Shown here: piece by piece, positions 45,812 through 57,180 of the stretch | Numbering within the stretch: position 1 is the first letter of the stretch | Layout of the letters: every line of letters starts with the position of its first letter | Origin: Tenrec ecaudatus | Taxonomy: Eukaryota; Chordata; Mammalia; Afrosoricida; Tenrecidae | Length of the DNA: 64,000 nt | Direction of reading: 5' to 3' | NCBI RefSeq assembly: GCF_050624435.1 | Contig: NC_134541.1 | Span: forward strand, 101,800,805-101,864,804 | Position numbers and translations under genes: made by a program | Notes under the pieces: generated by a model | The model's database searches: none | What the model saw: only the letters and a program-made list of their open reading frames with translations | Told to the model about the DNA's origin: nothing

Positions 45812-46035
45812 AAGGAGCCCTGGCTTCCTAACGTTGGACTTGGACTTCTAATCACAAGGTCAGCGATTGAACTTCTCCGTTCACTCCTCAGGAGAAGGAT
45901 GAAACTTTCTGCTCCTGTAAAGATTTACATCCTGGAAAAGCCAAAGGGGAAGGTCTACTCCATCCTCTAGGTTCACTATGGGTCAGAATCGATTTCATGG
46001 CAGTGGGTTTGTTTTTTATTTATGCTTTAGTTTTA
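45812..46035 (+). repeat. AfroSINE
   Basis: GGAGCCCTGGCTTCCTAACG head, CTAATCACAAGGTCAGCGAT, TTCACTATGGGTCAGAATCG and TTTGTTTTTTATTT tail. In tandem with the preceding SINE. Confidence 0.9.
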
Positions 46036-46239
46036 GTAGCAGGAACTACGATGTACAATTATGTTTACTTGTTTATTCTCGAATGGATCCCCCAGCAGAC
46101 TGTGCCCGTCAGTCGGTCAAAGACCACGTCATGTTCATTCATCACCATGGGACACTCCTCCAACCTGCCTCACGGCCAACCTCCGCCCCTCCCGTTAGTA
46201 CAGAGCCTGACTCCTGGGAGGCGTTCCACAAACAGTTGT

Positions 46240-46375
46240 TGGATGAAGCAATGCTTCTTACACTTAAAGTTGCATGAGAAGCACTTGGGCATCGGCATGG
46301 CTAACAAGCTCCCGGGGGATGCTGATGCCGCTGGCCTGTGACCACACTCTCAGCAGCAACAAGTGGGACCAACCG
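46240..46375 (+). mobile_element. MER5A-like hAT fragment
   Basis: GCATGAGAAGCACTTGGGCA, CTAACAAGCTCCCGGGGGAT and GCTGATGCCGCTGGCC, then GACCACACTCTCAGCAGC. Confidence 0.7.
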
Positions 46376-46929
46376 AGAGGAAGTTTGTCCTGATCAGCCG
46401 TCCATTCCTCCATCCGCTGTCTGCTCAGGCTTCCCATTACACGACTCCTGAGGAGCGGTCCCAAGCTTTTCGAAATAGGCAAAGGGGGCTATGGAAACTC
46501 CTGAAATGATTAATAAAGAAGCAGGGGGGGGGGCTTCCAGTAGCACAAGACCTAAGGTGCTCCCATAGCGTAGCTGAGCCTGGCACCCCAGGTGCCCAGG
46601 AGTATCCATCCCGACATGATCTAGTTGGCCTGGTCCTAGAGGCCGGCCCAGGATTTCTCTCAGAAGCTACAGCAGCTGTTCCAGAATTGGAAAAGTCAAC
46701 CATTATCTCATCAGTATCTCCATTCCTCCATGCCAAGGCCACCATGCACATCCTGGGCACTAACTCGCATGCTTTGGCTATTCCACTGTGTGAGCCCCAT
46801 CACCACCCCTCCCAAGGGACTCCCACAAAGTCCCAAACTCACCAGTTGCTTAGGACACCAGAGACCCCAATCTTAAATTTGAACTCAATTAGTATGACCG
46901 CGTTTGGCTACAGGACGAATGCAGTGTTT

Positions 46930-47075
46930 CTTTCAAAAGGTGATCCACATGCCAGGTGCATCAGAATCAGTTGGGGAGCGCTTCTTACATATGCTGATTC
47001 CCAGGCCCCACTCCAGACCTACTGTACCAGAGTCTCTGGCAGTGTGGTCCAGGAATTTGAATGTGTATTTACCTT
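46930..47075 (+). mobile_element. MER5A-like hAT fragment
   Basis: GGTGCATCAGAATCAGTTGG, TGATTCCCAGGCCCCACTCC and AGACCTACTGTACCAGAGTC, then GAATTTGAATGTGTATTTAC. Confidence 0.7.
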
Positions 47076-47402
47076 CCACAATCCCTGGGTTAATAATTTT
47101 ATTTCCTGGTTTTCTCTTCAAATGACATGGTTTTCGTTTCCTTTTGTGTCAGGTCTTTTGTGCACAAGCTGCCTCCAGTCCCTTTTGAAAGCAGGATGGG
47201 TAGAGAGTAAACATGAGGTTTCATACATGACTAGGTGTCCCGGGGAACCGCCCTTGGTCCTTGATGTTCCTCTTACAAACTATCCATCAACAGCAGGTCC
47301 CAGTGAATCATGCCTTATTACCTGAATGGAGCCAGCAGGTCTCCAAAGTTCAGCCCAGCCACAGTAGATTAAAAAAAACCAGATGAAAAAAGATGACCTA
47401 TA

Positions 47403-47605
47403 GGAACCCAAACCCACTGCCATCGGGTCAATTCTGACTCGTGATGACGCTATACGACAGGGGAGAACTTCCCCTGTCCATTTCTGAAGTGGTAGCTCTT
47501 CACAGGAGTAAAGAGCCTCATCTTCTATGGAGCTGCTGGTGGTTCCAAACTGCTGACCTTGCATTTAACAGCCAACGTATAGGCAGTACTCCCTCAGGGC
47601 CCCTG
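47403..47605 (-). repeat. AfroSINE, near full length
   Basis: AACCCACTGCCATCGGGTCA tail, GCTGGTGGTTCCAAACTGCT, and an eroded head CCCTCAGGGCCCC. Confidence 0.9.
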
Positions 47606-47879
47606 GCCTACAGGAAGAGGTGGGGAAGACACATGCAAATCATCCATCTGATAATAGTCTGGTATCCAGACTATGTAAGGAATGACTGCAATTCAACAAG
47701 ACAAGCCATGTCATTAGAAATGGGCAAAGGACTTGAATAGACACTTCTCCCAGGTGATACACAAATGACCAACAAACACATGAGAAGATGCTCAGCTTCA
47801 TTCACCCTTAGGGAAATCCAACTCCAAACCACAGTGAGGTACCACTTCACACCCACTGTGACTGCCGTTGTGTGCCGTC

Positions 47880-48117
47880 TAATGCCATCGGGTTAGTGCC
47901 AATTCTTTCAAGGACACCAAACTCGCTGCCTCCAGTCAATTGCAGCTCACAGAGACGCGCCCTTTAGGGCAGGGTATAACTGTCCTTGCGGGTTTCTGAG
48001 ACAGGAAATCTTTATAGAAAGCCTCACCTATCTCCCTTGGAGCACCTAGTGGTTTCAAACTGCTGACCTTGCAGTTAGCAGCCCAATGTGTAACCCACTA
48101 CCCCACCAGATCTCCTT
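47880..48117 (-). repeat. AfroSINE inside L1
   Basis: ACTCGCTGCCTCCAGTCAAT tail, GTGGTTTCAAACTGCTGACC and CCACTACCCCACCAGATCTC head; preceded by a second partial tail, TAATGCCATCGGGTTAGTGC. Confidence 0.88.
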
Positions 48118-48290
48118 AGATCAATGCATAGCGACCCTCTACGACAGAGTAGAACAGCCATATGGGGTCTTTTCAGCTAAAACCCTTATAGAAACACATC
48201 ACCAGGTCTCTTCACCCTCAGGCCACTGCTGAGTACACACTGCCATCGTTGGGTTGGCAGCAGAGGCTCCGCCATTGCCTCACCGTTCGC
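48118..48290 (-). repeat. AfroSINE fragment inside L1
   Basis: ATCAATGCATAGCGACCCTC and TACGACAGAGTAGAACAGCC, then a degraded head GGTTGGCAGCAGAGGC. Confidence 0.7.
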
Positions 48291-48432
48291 ATGTAGTCAG
48301 ATGACTTCTTTTTAAAGAAATACAACAAGTGTTGATGAGGACTTGGAGAAATTCGAACATCAGAAGTAAAATTGTTCAGTGACTGGGGGACAGAGCTTGG
48401 TAGCACCTCAAGAATGTAAATGTGGAATCACC

Positions 48433-48630
48433 ATCACATTCAGTCAATGCCAACTCACAGCGACCCTATAGGATAGGATAGGACTGTCCCTATAGGTTTC
48501 TGAGTTTTTGAGACTGTAATGCTTTAGGGGAGTAGAAATTCCATCTTTCTCTGGTACCGCAGCTGGTGGTTTTGAACTGCTGACCTTGAGGTTAGCAGCC
48601 CAACTTGTTACCACTATGCCACCAGGGCTC
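48433..48630 (-). repeat. AfroSINE inside L1 with target duplication
   Basis: A full minus-strand SINE (CAACTCACAGCGACCCTATA through CTATGCCACCAGGGCTC). It is flanked by TGTGGAATCACC (48421-48432) and TGTGGAATTACC (48631-48642), a 12-bp target duplication with one change. Confidence 0.92.
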
Positions 48631-48967
48631 TGTGGAATTACCACATGACCCAGCATTTTCACTCCTAGGTACATATACCTCTTGAAATGAAACAGGTTCT
48701 TAAACAACTACTTCTCCATGAATTCTAGGGACAACAACTGCTTACAATAACCCCAAGGTAGAAATAACCTAAGTGCTTCTCTGTGGATAAATAGACAAAC
48801 ACAATGTCACATATGCATGTGTATGCAAGCACACACACACAGAGGAATATTATTGAAAACAAAATGAAGTGTTACATGGCACAATATGAGTGAATCCCCA
48901 AAGCATTCTTATTAAGTGAAACAAACAAACAAATACAAAAGCTCATATACATGAATCCATTTTTCTT

Positions 48968-49180
48968 CGCGTGACCCTGGTCTCGCATAGTGGGCTAAGC
49001 CCTGAGCTGCTAACCACAAGGTCAGTGTTTCAAACCCACTAGCTGCTTCTTGGGAGAGAAATTAAGCTCTCTACTGCCATAAAAATGTCCAGCCTTGGAA
49101 CCCCGCAGGTGCAGCCCCACCGTGTCCGACAGAGTTGCTATGAGTTGGCATTGACCCGATGACAGTGTATGTTTGAGTTC
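48968..49180 (+). repeat. AfroSINE inside L1
   Basis: GACCCTGGTCTCGCATAGTG head, AAGGTCAGTGTTTCAAACCC, AGAGTTGCTATGAGTTGGCA and GACCCGATGACAGTG. Confidence 0.88.
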
Positions 49181-49554
49181 CAGAACAGGCAAGTCCATAG
49201 AGAAGGCAGATTGGTGGTTCCCAGGGGCTGAGGGCTTGGGAGGAATGGGAAATGGCTGCTAGTGGGGGAGGTTTCCTTGGGGGGATGAAAATGCTCTGGA
49301 CCCCAACAGAGGTGGGGGTTTCACGATGCTGGGAGAGGACCGAGCACCACTGACCCAGACACTTCAAAGTGGCATGAGGTTGTTGGAGGACATTTTGTTG
49401 GGTCTCAGGTGAAAGCTTGCGCAGCAAGCCGACCATCTGCATACAGTGGCCCCGTGGCACGAGTTCCCTTTACCATAGTGTGTCAACGTTCCCTTGCACG
49501 GGGTTTGCTAGTTCCCTTTCCTGTACTCTAGTTGCCCTATCCCCTTAGAGAAAA

Positions 49555-50130
49555 GGTTGACGCTGTCAAGGATTTTGTCTTGCTCATGGAAACAGCAGTC
49601 AAGAGATCAAAAGATGTGTTGCATTAGGAAACTCTGCTGCACAAGATCTCTTTAATGTATTGAAAAGAAAAGGGTGTTAATTGAGGACTCAGGTGCACCT
49701 GACCTCTCATGGTATTTTCCATTGCCTCATATGCGTGTGAGAGTTGGGCGCTGAATAAAGACCGTAGAAGAATCGGTGCATGCGGATGGTGGTGCTGGAG
49801 AAGGACATTGAAAGTGCCGCGGACTGCTGAAAGGACAAACCGATCTGTCTTGGAAGAAGTACAGAGTGCTCCTTAGAGGCAAGGATGGATGACTTGTCGT
49901 ACACACTCTGGACATGTTGTCAGAGAAGGACATCACCCTTGGTAAAGTGGAGGGGTGGCGAAAAAAGGGGATGGCCCTCAAGGAGATGGATGGACACGGT
50001 GGCTGCAACAATGGGCTCAAGCTTAGGAACAATGGTGAGGATGGTGCAGGACCAGCCAGTGCTTCATTCCACTGTGCACAGGATCACTATGGGTCAGAAC
50101 CAACTTGATGGCACCTAACAGCAGAAACAA
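49555..50130 (+). repeat. RTE LINE 3' region
   Basis: GTCAAGGATTTTGTCTTGCT, CAGCAGTCAAGAGATCAAAA, GAGAGTTGGGCGCTGAATAA, CTGTCTTGGAAGAAGTACAG and GGATCACTATGGGTCAGAAC, ending in an AACAACAACG tail. One of the better-kept 3' ends. Confidence 0.9.
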
Positions 50131-50254
50131 CAACGACCATTGTTATTTTGTCGAAGAGACAACTCACACATGCAACACCACTCAGGAACCTTGCAAGTTC
50201 AAGAACAAAAGCACGTTATCCTTGCCAAGCTGGAGAAGAAGAACTGACAGACGC

Positions 50255-50400
50255 TGGTTAATGCATTCCTTGAGAGCAGGGATTTCCCCCCCTCTTTTTC
50301 CTGGCACGTTTGTTTTCTGCTGCGTTCCTGGTGGCTCAAACAATGTCTGGCACATGGTAGGTGTCCCCTAAGTGACCGGCAAATGAATGATTGGGTAAGG
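50255..50400 (+). repeat. L2 LINE 3' end
   Basis: CCTTGAGAGCAGGGATTTCC, CAATGTCTGGCACATGGTAG and GGCAAATGAATGATTGGG match the L2 terminus. Confidence 0.65.
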
Positions 50401-50404
50401 AGTA

Positions 50405-51080
50405 TTTCCCCTGAGCAATTGTTTAGAAGGGAGGAAGAAGAAGAGTTTTCTTAAGTTAAAAATATTTATAAAACTACAAAGGATGGTGTCATAGCTTGAA
50501 GGAATATTTATGACAGTGCCTGGGAAAATGAGAGGCCACCTCTGGTTCTCTGTTCACAATGGGGACTCTTTTCCTTGTCCTTCTCAGAGATAAATTGGGC
50601 TCTCGGCTTTTCAGAAGAGGAGCCAGGAGGCCTGGCCTCCATCCACCTGGCCTGGCTTGAGGACACCTGGAGACCTTCATCTGTAGGTCTTGCCAAGAAC
50701 ATCCCGTGGGCCATCCGAGTTCCAGATTTTGGGTGGTAATGATGCTGATGGTGGAGAACAAACTCCCCCTTCTTCCTGTGACTCTCTCTGGCTGCACGAC
50801 ACAGACATTCCAACCTGGAAGAGCTCTGAAGTGCTGGCCTTCTTGTACCAAACCTCCGTATGAAATGAGAACCAGCCCCAAGCGGCCAGATGTCTGCATC
50901 CTCAAGGAGTGGGAAATAACACAATGCATAAGGGAGAGAAGCCAGATGAGACCCTTAATGCTGTTCTACTCCCAGTGCATTTTCATGTACTACATGGCCT
51001 ATCATCAAAGCACTTAAACACTAGATTCACAGTTTGAAAATTCTGTGCCCATCGTCCTTGATGATTAGTCAAACCTTTCT
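50405..51080. other. Intergenic, no supported feature
   Basis: Unique sequence. Two overlapping minus-strand frames of about 140 codons look random. Confidence 0.5.
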
Positions 51081-51084
51081 GTCA

Positions 51085-51610
51085 TCGTCAACTGGAGAGT
51101 GGTTTGGATTGAACTGTATCAACCAGAAATGCATGCCAGCGTGGCTGGGCCACGATTCCCAGTGTTCTGCAATGATCCTTCATTTGGTGATCTGACGTAA
51201 TTACCTACAGGGATTAGGCTATATCTGAGTCAATTTCTTCTGAGATATAAAAGAGATCAAACAAGTGAGCAGAGAGCAGAGGGACCTACTACTATCAAGA
51301 GAAAAGTTGCTGGGAGTGGAGCATGTCCTTTGGGCCAGTGTCCCTGTGCTGGAACCTCCTAGACCCAGGGTAAGATAGAGTCTAAGCCGTGTAGGCTTTC
51401 TGACTCTTCCAGGGATGCTGGGTCACAGAGGCGCAAAGAAGACAGTCTTTCCTCCTGAGTTGATTGACAGGGGAAGAGAGAGAGTTCCCCTCGAACCAGA
51501 GCCCCAGATGTGGACTTCTAGCCTTTGAAACGGAGAGAAGAACTCTGTTAGGGCCATATACATGTTGTATTTCTGTTAATGTAGCACTAGATAGCTCAGC
51601 CGGGTAACAT
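51085..51610 (+). mobile_element. Solo LTR fossil, ERVL/MaLR-like
   Basis: GATATAAAAGAGATCAAACA is a TATA-type promoter block, followed by CAGAGAGCAGAGGGACC. CCCCAGATGTGGACTTCTAG, TTGTATTTCTGTTAATGTAG and CACTAGATAGCT mark the far end. Ancient and broken. Confidence 0.5.
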
Positions 51611-51677
51611 TTAGCTGTATGATCAATTCTTATGGAGTTTACAGGGAGTTTCATGACAGTGAGTCTGATATATTTCT

Positions 51678-51915
51678 TTTTAATCATTTTACTGGGGGCT
51701 CATACAACTCTTATCACAATCCATCCATCCATCCATTGTGCCAAGCACATTTGTACATTTGTTGTTGCCATCATCATTCTCAAAACATTTGCTTTCTACT
51801 TGAGCCCTTGGTATCAGCTCCCCATTTTCCCCCTCCCTCCCCACTCCTCCTCCTTCATAAGCCCTTGATAATTTATATGGCTCCCTTCACCCACTTTTCT
51901 GTTGTCCATCCCCCA
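51678..51915 (-). repeat. Afrotherian LINE 3' end (L1-like) with perfect target duplication
   Basis: A 5'-truncated insertion with its A-rich 3' end on the left (TTTTAATCATTTTACTGGGG). It shares CCATCCATCCATCCATTGTG, AAAACATTTGCTTTCTACTT and TTCTGTTGTCCATCCCCCAG with the 15-kb copy. GAGTCTGATATATTTCT occurs exactly at 51661-51677 and again at 51916-51932, a 17-bp target-site duplication. Confidence 0.92.
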
Positions 51916-51932
51916 GAGTCTGATATATTTCT

Positions 51933-52815
51933 ATCATCCAACAAGAGACAGAAGGAGGCAGTACGGATTGAACATTGGAGTGCCGGCCTCACTCCCGACT
52001 TCCAGGGAGAAGTGAGGAGGCTCAGAGGGCCAGGCTTGTTTGCTCTGCTGGAAACCATTGTTTCCATCCTGCCTCTAATCCATCTTGGAGGTGGGCAACA
52101 AGGAGGAAATGATCTCAAGAGGCCTATTTCTAGGCACGAGGATTTCCAGACTCTGTGTACAGGGAGGGTAAGGGGTGTCCACACTTGACTCCTTGATCGT
52201 AAGCTGGGTAGCCAGCTGCGCCGGGATTGCAAGTCCTGATGACAGGGTCTTCGGTTGGCAGAGGGGGCGCTTGGACTCAATTTGCAATGGGTCTCCTAAA
52301 ATGGCCACACTTAAGAATATAGCCTGGTCTTCATCTTTGGAAGAGTAGCCAAGAGAAAGAGAGTCACTTGGGAAAGACGTGAAAGGCATTCGGTATGTTG
52401 CTTCTTTCAGAAGCATCTAGAGATGTATGCCAAATTCCAAGCAGAGTTAGACAGGAACTGACTAGTCAAGACAATGTGGCCAGTGGGAGCTACAGTGCTG
52501 CTTGGCCATATGACTTGTTTTGCCAATGACATGTGAATGTTAATTGCCAGTGTGTGATTCATCATCTTATCTTTTCTCTCTTCCCTGAGACCTGCAACTT
52601 TCTCCATAGAGGTTGCTCAATCAGCCTGAGCCCTAACGCGATAATGGCATGGCCACAACCAACCCATGATGGACGTATGAGTGGGAGACATCAATGTGCT
52701 GCCAGCCGAAGTGGCTTTAGAATTGTTTATTATCACAGCATAACCTAGACTCCTATTCGGACTGATACGAAGACTACAATTAGAACCTAGCCCCTCAAAT
52801 CTGAGCGAGTGGAGA
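51933..52815. other. Intergenic, no supported feature
   Basis: Unique sequence. It contains the original LINE target site at its left edge. Confidence 0.5.
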
Positions 52816-52819
52816 TGGA

Positions 52820-53215
52820 TTCTGTTCTTAGTTTGTGTATCCATGACTTATTACTGCCTAACAAGTTACTCCTAAATGTAGCGGCTGGAAAACACATACA
52901 CATTTATGATCTCATAGTCTCGGTGAGACGGGAGTCCCCGCACATGGACTGTGTCCTCTCCCTCGGGGTCTCTCACTAGGCTCCGGTCAAGATGTTGGCT
53001 ACAGCTGGGGCCTCATCTGAAGGTCCAACTGGGGAAGGCTTTGCTTCTAAGCTCACATGGCTGTGGATCGCATGTAGCTCCTCAAGAGCTATTGTTCCCA
53101 GGTCTCGGTACTTGGGTGACTGACTGCTGGCCAAATATCCCCCGCAGTTATTTTTCAGTGGGTCTCTCCAATATGGTAGCTTACTTCCTGAAAACATGCA
53201 AGTTAAAACATAATA
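52820..53215 (+). mobile_element. Ancient LTR-like fossil
   Basis: TTATTACTGCCTAACAAGTT, TTTATGATCTCATAGTCTC, GGTCTCTCACTAGGCTCCGG and CATCTGAAGGTCCAACTGGG match a common eutherian LTR-type repeat whose exact name I cannot give. Broken. Confidence 0.5.
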
Positions 53216-53349
53216 AAGTTCTGCTCAAGAGGCTGATAACACAGTCTTTTCCGGGTTGGATAGTCAGGTTGCCTTAAAACTGGGGATCAGATTTGCCCCT
53301 AGCATGGAAGCTTCTAATCATTCCTTATGCTGGCAGTAAAGCATGGATG

Positions 53350-53920
53350 TGGTTGTCAGTTGCCATCAACTCAGTAGCGACTCATGGAGTCACCATACAC
53401 AACAGACGCAAACACTGCCTCGCTCAGCGCCATCCTCACAATTGTTCCTATGTTTGAGTCCGTTGTTACAGCCACGCCATCTCATTGACGGGGACAGCCA
53501 ATCCATCCTTAAGGCCTTCCTCTTTCTAGCTGCCCCTCTGCCTTACCACGCGTGATGCCCTTCTCCAGGGACTGGGTTTCCCTGATAACATGCCCAAAGG
53601 ACATGAGACGAAGACTGTCCATCCTTGCTTCTAAGGACCATTCTGACTGTATTTATTCTAAGACAGATTTGCTTATTCTTTTGGCAGTCTGTGGTACTGC
53701 CCGCATCACAATTCAAATGCACCGATTCTTCTTTGATCTTCCTTAGTCCTTGTCCACTGTCACACGTCTGTGAGGCAACTAAAAAGTATTATGGGTGGGT
53801 AAGGTGCGCCTTAGTCCTCAAACTAATATCCTCCCTGTTCAATGCTTTAAAGAGGTCTTGTGCGGCAGATTACCTAATACAATGTGGTGTTTTATTTCTT
53901 GACTGCTGCTTCTGTGAGCA
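53350..53920 (-). repeat. RTE LINE 3' region
   Basis: GTTGCCATCAACTCAGTAGC, GCCTCGCTCAGCGCCATCCT, CAGGGACTGGGTTTCCCTGA, TCTAAGACAGATTTGCTTAT and TTAAAGAGGTCTTGTGCGGC run in reverse order of the element. Confidence 0.88.
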
Positions 53921-53924
53921 TTGA

Positions 53925-54128
53925 TGGAGCCCTGATAATACGGTGCTTACTTGCTGGGTTGCCAACTTCAAGGTCAGCAGTTTGAAACCACCAGCCCCTC
54001 AGGGAGAAAGATGAGGTTTTCTACCCGCTTAGAGAGTTAGTCTTGGAAACCCTTGGGGCAATTCTACTCTGGTCTACAGGGTCACTATGAGTCCAATTTG
54101 ACTCTGTGGCGGTAAATTTGGTCTTGAA
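53925..54128 (+). repeat. AfroSINE, near full length
   Basis: GGAGCCCTGATAATACGGTG head, AAGGTCAGCAGTTTGAAACC, CAGGGTCACTATGAGTCCAA and TTTGACTCTGTGGCGG. Confidence 0.92.
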
Positions 54129-54375
54129 GGAGTGAATTGTTAGGGGCCATCAAGCCAGTCCCTCTTCAGAGTGAGCCCATGTACAGAATGAAACTCCACC
54201 AGTCCTGCTCCACTCTCGCATGGTTGTGATGTTGGGGCTCCCGGGGGCAGCCACGGGGTCCAGCCATCTGGTGGAGGGCCTTCCTCTTTGTCACTGCCCT
54301 TCCATTTTACCCAGCATGATGTCCTTCTCCAGGGACTGGTCTCTGCTGACACCATGTCCAAAGCACATGAGTGGA
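54129..54375 (-). repeat. RTE LINE 3' end
   Basis: TGCTCCACTCTCGCATGGTT, CTTTGTCACTGCCCTTCCAT, TTTACCCAGCATGATGTCC and AGGGACTGGTCTCTGCTGAC. Confidence 0.85.
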
Positions 54376-54379
54376 AATG

Positions 54380-54850
54380 ATCAAGTTACCAGAAATGAGG
54401 ACATCCTGAAACGTTCAAGCCAGAAGCGACCCACGATGTCACCGAGCTCTCAACGCACTCCTGTCCCTACCCTGATCCAGCCTCTTCCAAGCTTTTATTC
54501 TTCCATGAATGTTCATGCCTTACGGTGGCACCCTTACAATTTTCCTCAGGAAATGACCCTTGCAACCTGAACCCACAGTGCTGTACAACTGACACGCATT
54601 TCTCACTCACCTGCCGGGGGCTCTGAGTCCCAGGAGGAAGTTCAACAGATCATCTAAGAATAATGCTCCTCAGGTCTTGCGGGCCCTGGGGCTACCTGGG
54701 GCATACTCCTCTCGTGGAGATAGCAAGAACACAAGACGGCACACCCAATTCCCTGAGTCACTTCTAGACGCGGCGTGGGTCACCACACCTGCCACTGTCC
54801 TGTGGGTCGAAGGCAGGCATGCGGCCTATTTCTAGTTTCAAGGGCCAGGT
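54380..54850. other. Intergenic, no supported feature
   Basis: Unique sequence; nothing seen. Confidence 0.5.
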
Positions 54851-54857
54851 GCTGTGT

Positions 54858-55190
54858 TAGGGTGGGTTCTCTAGAGAGACACTGAGGCGGCAGGCAGTGG
54901 GCACAGGCTGGTGGATGCAGATGTCCAAAGGTGGCTGAGTGAGTCCGCCTTCAGGAGTCTGCTGATGGCTCCTGGGGTCGGCAGGCAACATAGCAGGCAG
55001 TTGAGGAACCGCCAGTTGGCGAAGGGCTTAAGAGGATTCAAAAGCTCCTGGCCTCTCTCTCTCTCTGTCTATTATAAAAAGGGTTAGGACACCAAGGAGG
55101 TGTCACCGGCTGCAAACACACTTGATAGGCTGAGCTCCGCCCCTACCCATGCCCAGAAGTGTCTGTTGACGCAATCCCTAACCATCACAG
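54858..55190 (-). mobile_element. Solo LTR, ERVL-like fossil, short
   Basis: TG...CA bounded, about 330 bp. It shares GGTTCTCTAGAGAGAC-type end sequence with the LTRs at 15.35 and 44.9 kb and has a TATTATAAAAAGG block in the middle. Broken, no internal region. Confidence 0.55.
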
Positions 55191-55194
55191 GGGT

Positions 55195-56070
55195 GTAGAC
55201 TCCTTCCTGCCACTAACACCAGGACCAGGGATATAAGTGAGGTTAAGGCAGGTTTCTGTCTCCCATGTTGTTGGAGCGAGAGGGGCAGATTCAGAGCGTG
55301 AACATGAAGAGTAGCGGGTAGCAGGGGATGCGGCAGGTCACCGGGGGCTTCAGACATGGCTTAGGAACCACGGAGGGGAGCATGGGAAAGACATCTCCTC
55401 ATGTGGTTAAGTCCTCCTTGCTGTGGATACACCCTGTCACTGGGCAGCCTGGAAACACGGTGACCCAGAGAGGAGGCCATGCCCAACAGAATCACAGAGT
55501 GGGAGCAAGATTCCCATTCCCAGTTAGCTTGTAGTACTTCTGATGACACCCAGGAGAGAGTCTCCTCTCAGCTAGCGTGTGTCCCTCACTACTCTATCAC
55601 TGGTTGACCTCCCTTCTTAACGGCTCTGCAGTCGCAGGCTCAAGGACTCTTGCAGGCATTTGGAAAATGATATTCTTCTTATTTTATTTTGGTATTGTTT
55701 ATGCGCTGTCTTCCATTTGTGGCAGATGGGGCTGGTTTCCTGTTTACCACTGTGCTTATAGGACTTCCCTTTAAAATAAATATCTTTACATAAACACAGT
55801 TGATTTAAAGAAAATTCTTACGTAAACACTGGTTCAGATGTGGCCAGAATGATGGGTCCTGTGTGGTGCTGGTGGTTGTCAGGGGCTCTTGGGTCCGTTC
55901 TGATCATGGCCACCCCAGGGGCACAGAGCAGAGCTGCCCCGTTGGGTTCCCAGCCTGTCACTGTTACAGGGGCAGACAGCTCATGGCCTTTCTTCTGAGG
56001 AATTGCTCATGGCTTTCCGACTGTCAGTCTTCATCAACAGCTGAGCTCTCAACCATCACACCCACCCCTA
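55195..56070. other. Intergenic, no supported feature
   Basis: Unique sequence. Faint SINE-tail words (GGCACAGAGCAGAGCTGCCC) occur near 55920. Confidence 0.5.
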
Positions 56071-56074
56071 AGGC

Positions 56075-56258
56075 ACCAACACCGGCACTTCTATTGACTT
56101 GGTTTCAAATCATAGTGATCCCACAAAGGGTTTCGGAGACTGTAAATCTTTACAGGAGCAGAAAACCTCATCTTTCTCCCTTTGAGAGGCTGGTGGATTT
56201 GAACTGCTGAGCACGTGGGTTGTAGCCAAATGCATACCCAACTACCACATGGGACCCC
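56075..56258 (-). repeat. AfroSINE
   Basis: GGTTTCAAATCATAGTGATC, TTACAGGAGCAGAAAACCTC and GGTGGATTTGAACTGCTGAG, ending CTACCACATGGGACCCC. Confidence 0.85.
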
Positions 56259-56269
56259 TTTTGTGCCTG

Positions 56270-56430
56270 CTTAGCATGAGGCAAATACTAGTTAAATCGA
56301 GCTGGAGAAAGACAGGGCTTTCTTCTCCCGTCATGAGTTAGTCTCAGAAACTCTCAGGAGCAGTTCTGTTCTGTCCGTGAAGGTCGCTGTGAGGTAGCAT
56401 TGACTCGATGGCAGTGGGTAAAGTGGAAAG
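56270..56430 (+). repeat. AfroSINE body and tail
   Basis: GAGAAAGACAGGGCTTTCTT, AGGTCGCTGTGAGGTAGCAT and TTGACTCGATGGCAGTGGGT. Confidence 0.85.
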
Positions 56431-56434
56431 AGGA

Positions 56435-57130
56435 GCGTGGGGGTCAAACCCATGCTCCACCATTTGAATATGACTTTGAGGCAAGTTATGGAAGCTTTTC
56501 TGAGTTTTTGTTTCTCCTTGGGTCATAAATATGACAGTCATGCTTGGAAAACAACTGGTACAAAGGGCAGAATCCACCATCTCCGGGCCCTACGTGACCT
56601 TTCCATTCAAGGACAGCCTTTGGATGCTTTCTGTCCTTTTAATGACCATGGGGCAGTCAGGTTCCACTATCCGGCAGGTGGACCCTGTGGGGGTGAAGGG
56701 GCCGCACAGCAGGAACCAGACCTTCCCTCGCCCTTTATGGGAAGAATAGGATGGATTCAAATCAACCTCAGTTTCTTGCCCCACCCCCTTCACCTCCCTG
56801 ACCCCCTCTCCAACCTCTACAACATCTCATATACTGTCTTGATTAACCATCAAGAGTACAGTGAGGTTTTTGAGGCCTGAAACGAAGGCATCGGGTCAGG
56901 AAAGCCTCAGGACTGGGAGCCCATGCAGGAGTGGGCCAGGTGGGGTGGAGGGCTCTTTGGAGAGGGTTTCGAATCCTCCATGGGTCTCTCTCCCTTATAC
57001 CCAGATGAGCGTGCCACACGGGCAGACCTCCCATAGACTTGAAGAGACGTTTATCAGAAAACACAAACATGGCGTTCCTACCAAACCACACCGCAGGTAA
57101 TATGCAGTGAATAGTGATGGTCTATTGCCC
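56435..57130. other. Intergenic, no supported feature
   Basis: Unique sequence; the overlapping frames look random. Confidence 0.5.
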
Positions 57131-57136
57131 TCTATG

Positions 57137-57166
<30 letters not shown>
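57137..57166. repeat. (TG)n microsatellite
   Basis: TG run of about 14 units. Confidence 0.95.
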
Positions 57167-57168
<2 letters not shown>

Positions 57169-57180
57169 TCACAAATAACA

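Larger units (their letters stand above)
47610..49400 (+). repeat. Old L1 (ORF2 end to 3' UTR), split by four SINEs
   Basis: L1M-type pieces in collinear order. 47650-47879: GAAATGGGCAAAGGACTTGA, CAACTCCAAACCACAGTGAG, GTACCACTTCACACCCACTG. 48300-48420: CAACAAGTGTTGATGAGGAC, TTGGAGAAATTCGAACATCA. 48640-48967: CCACATGACCCAGCATTTTC, GGAATATTATTGAAAACAAA. 49185-49400: CCAGGGGCTGAGGGCTTGGG, ATGAAAATGCTCTGGACCCC. The pieces are separated by AfroSINEs. Confidence 0.85.

Noticed and set aside
51619-52188. A 189-codon plus-strand frame
   Set aside because: It runs straight through a LINE insertion and its target duplications, so it cannot be a conserved gene.
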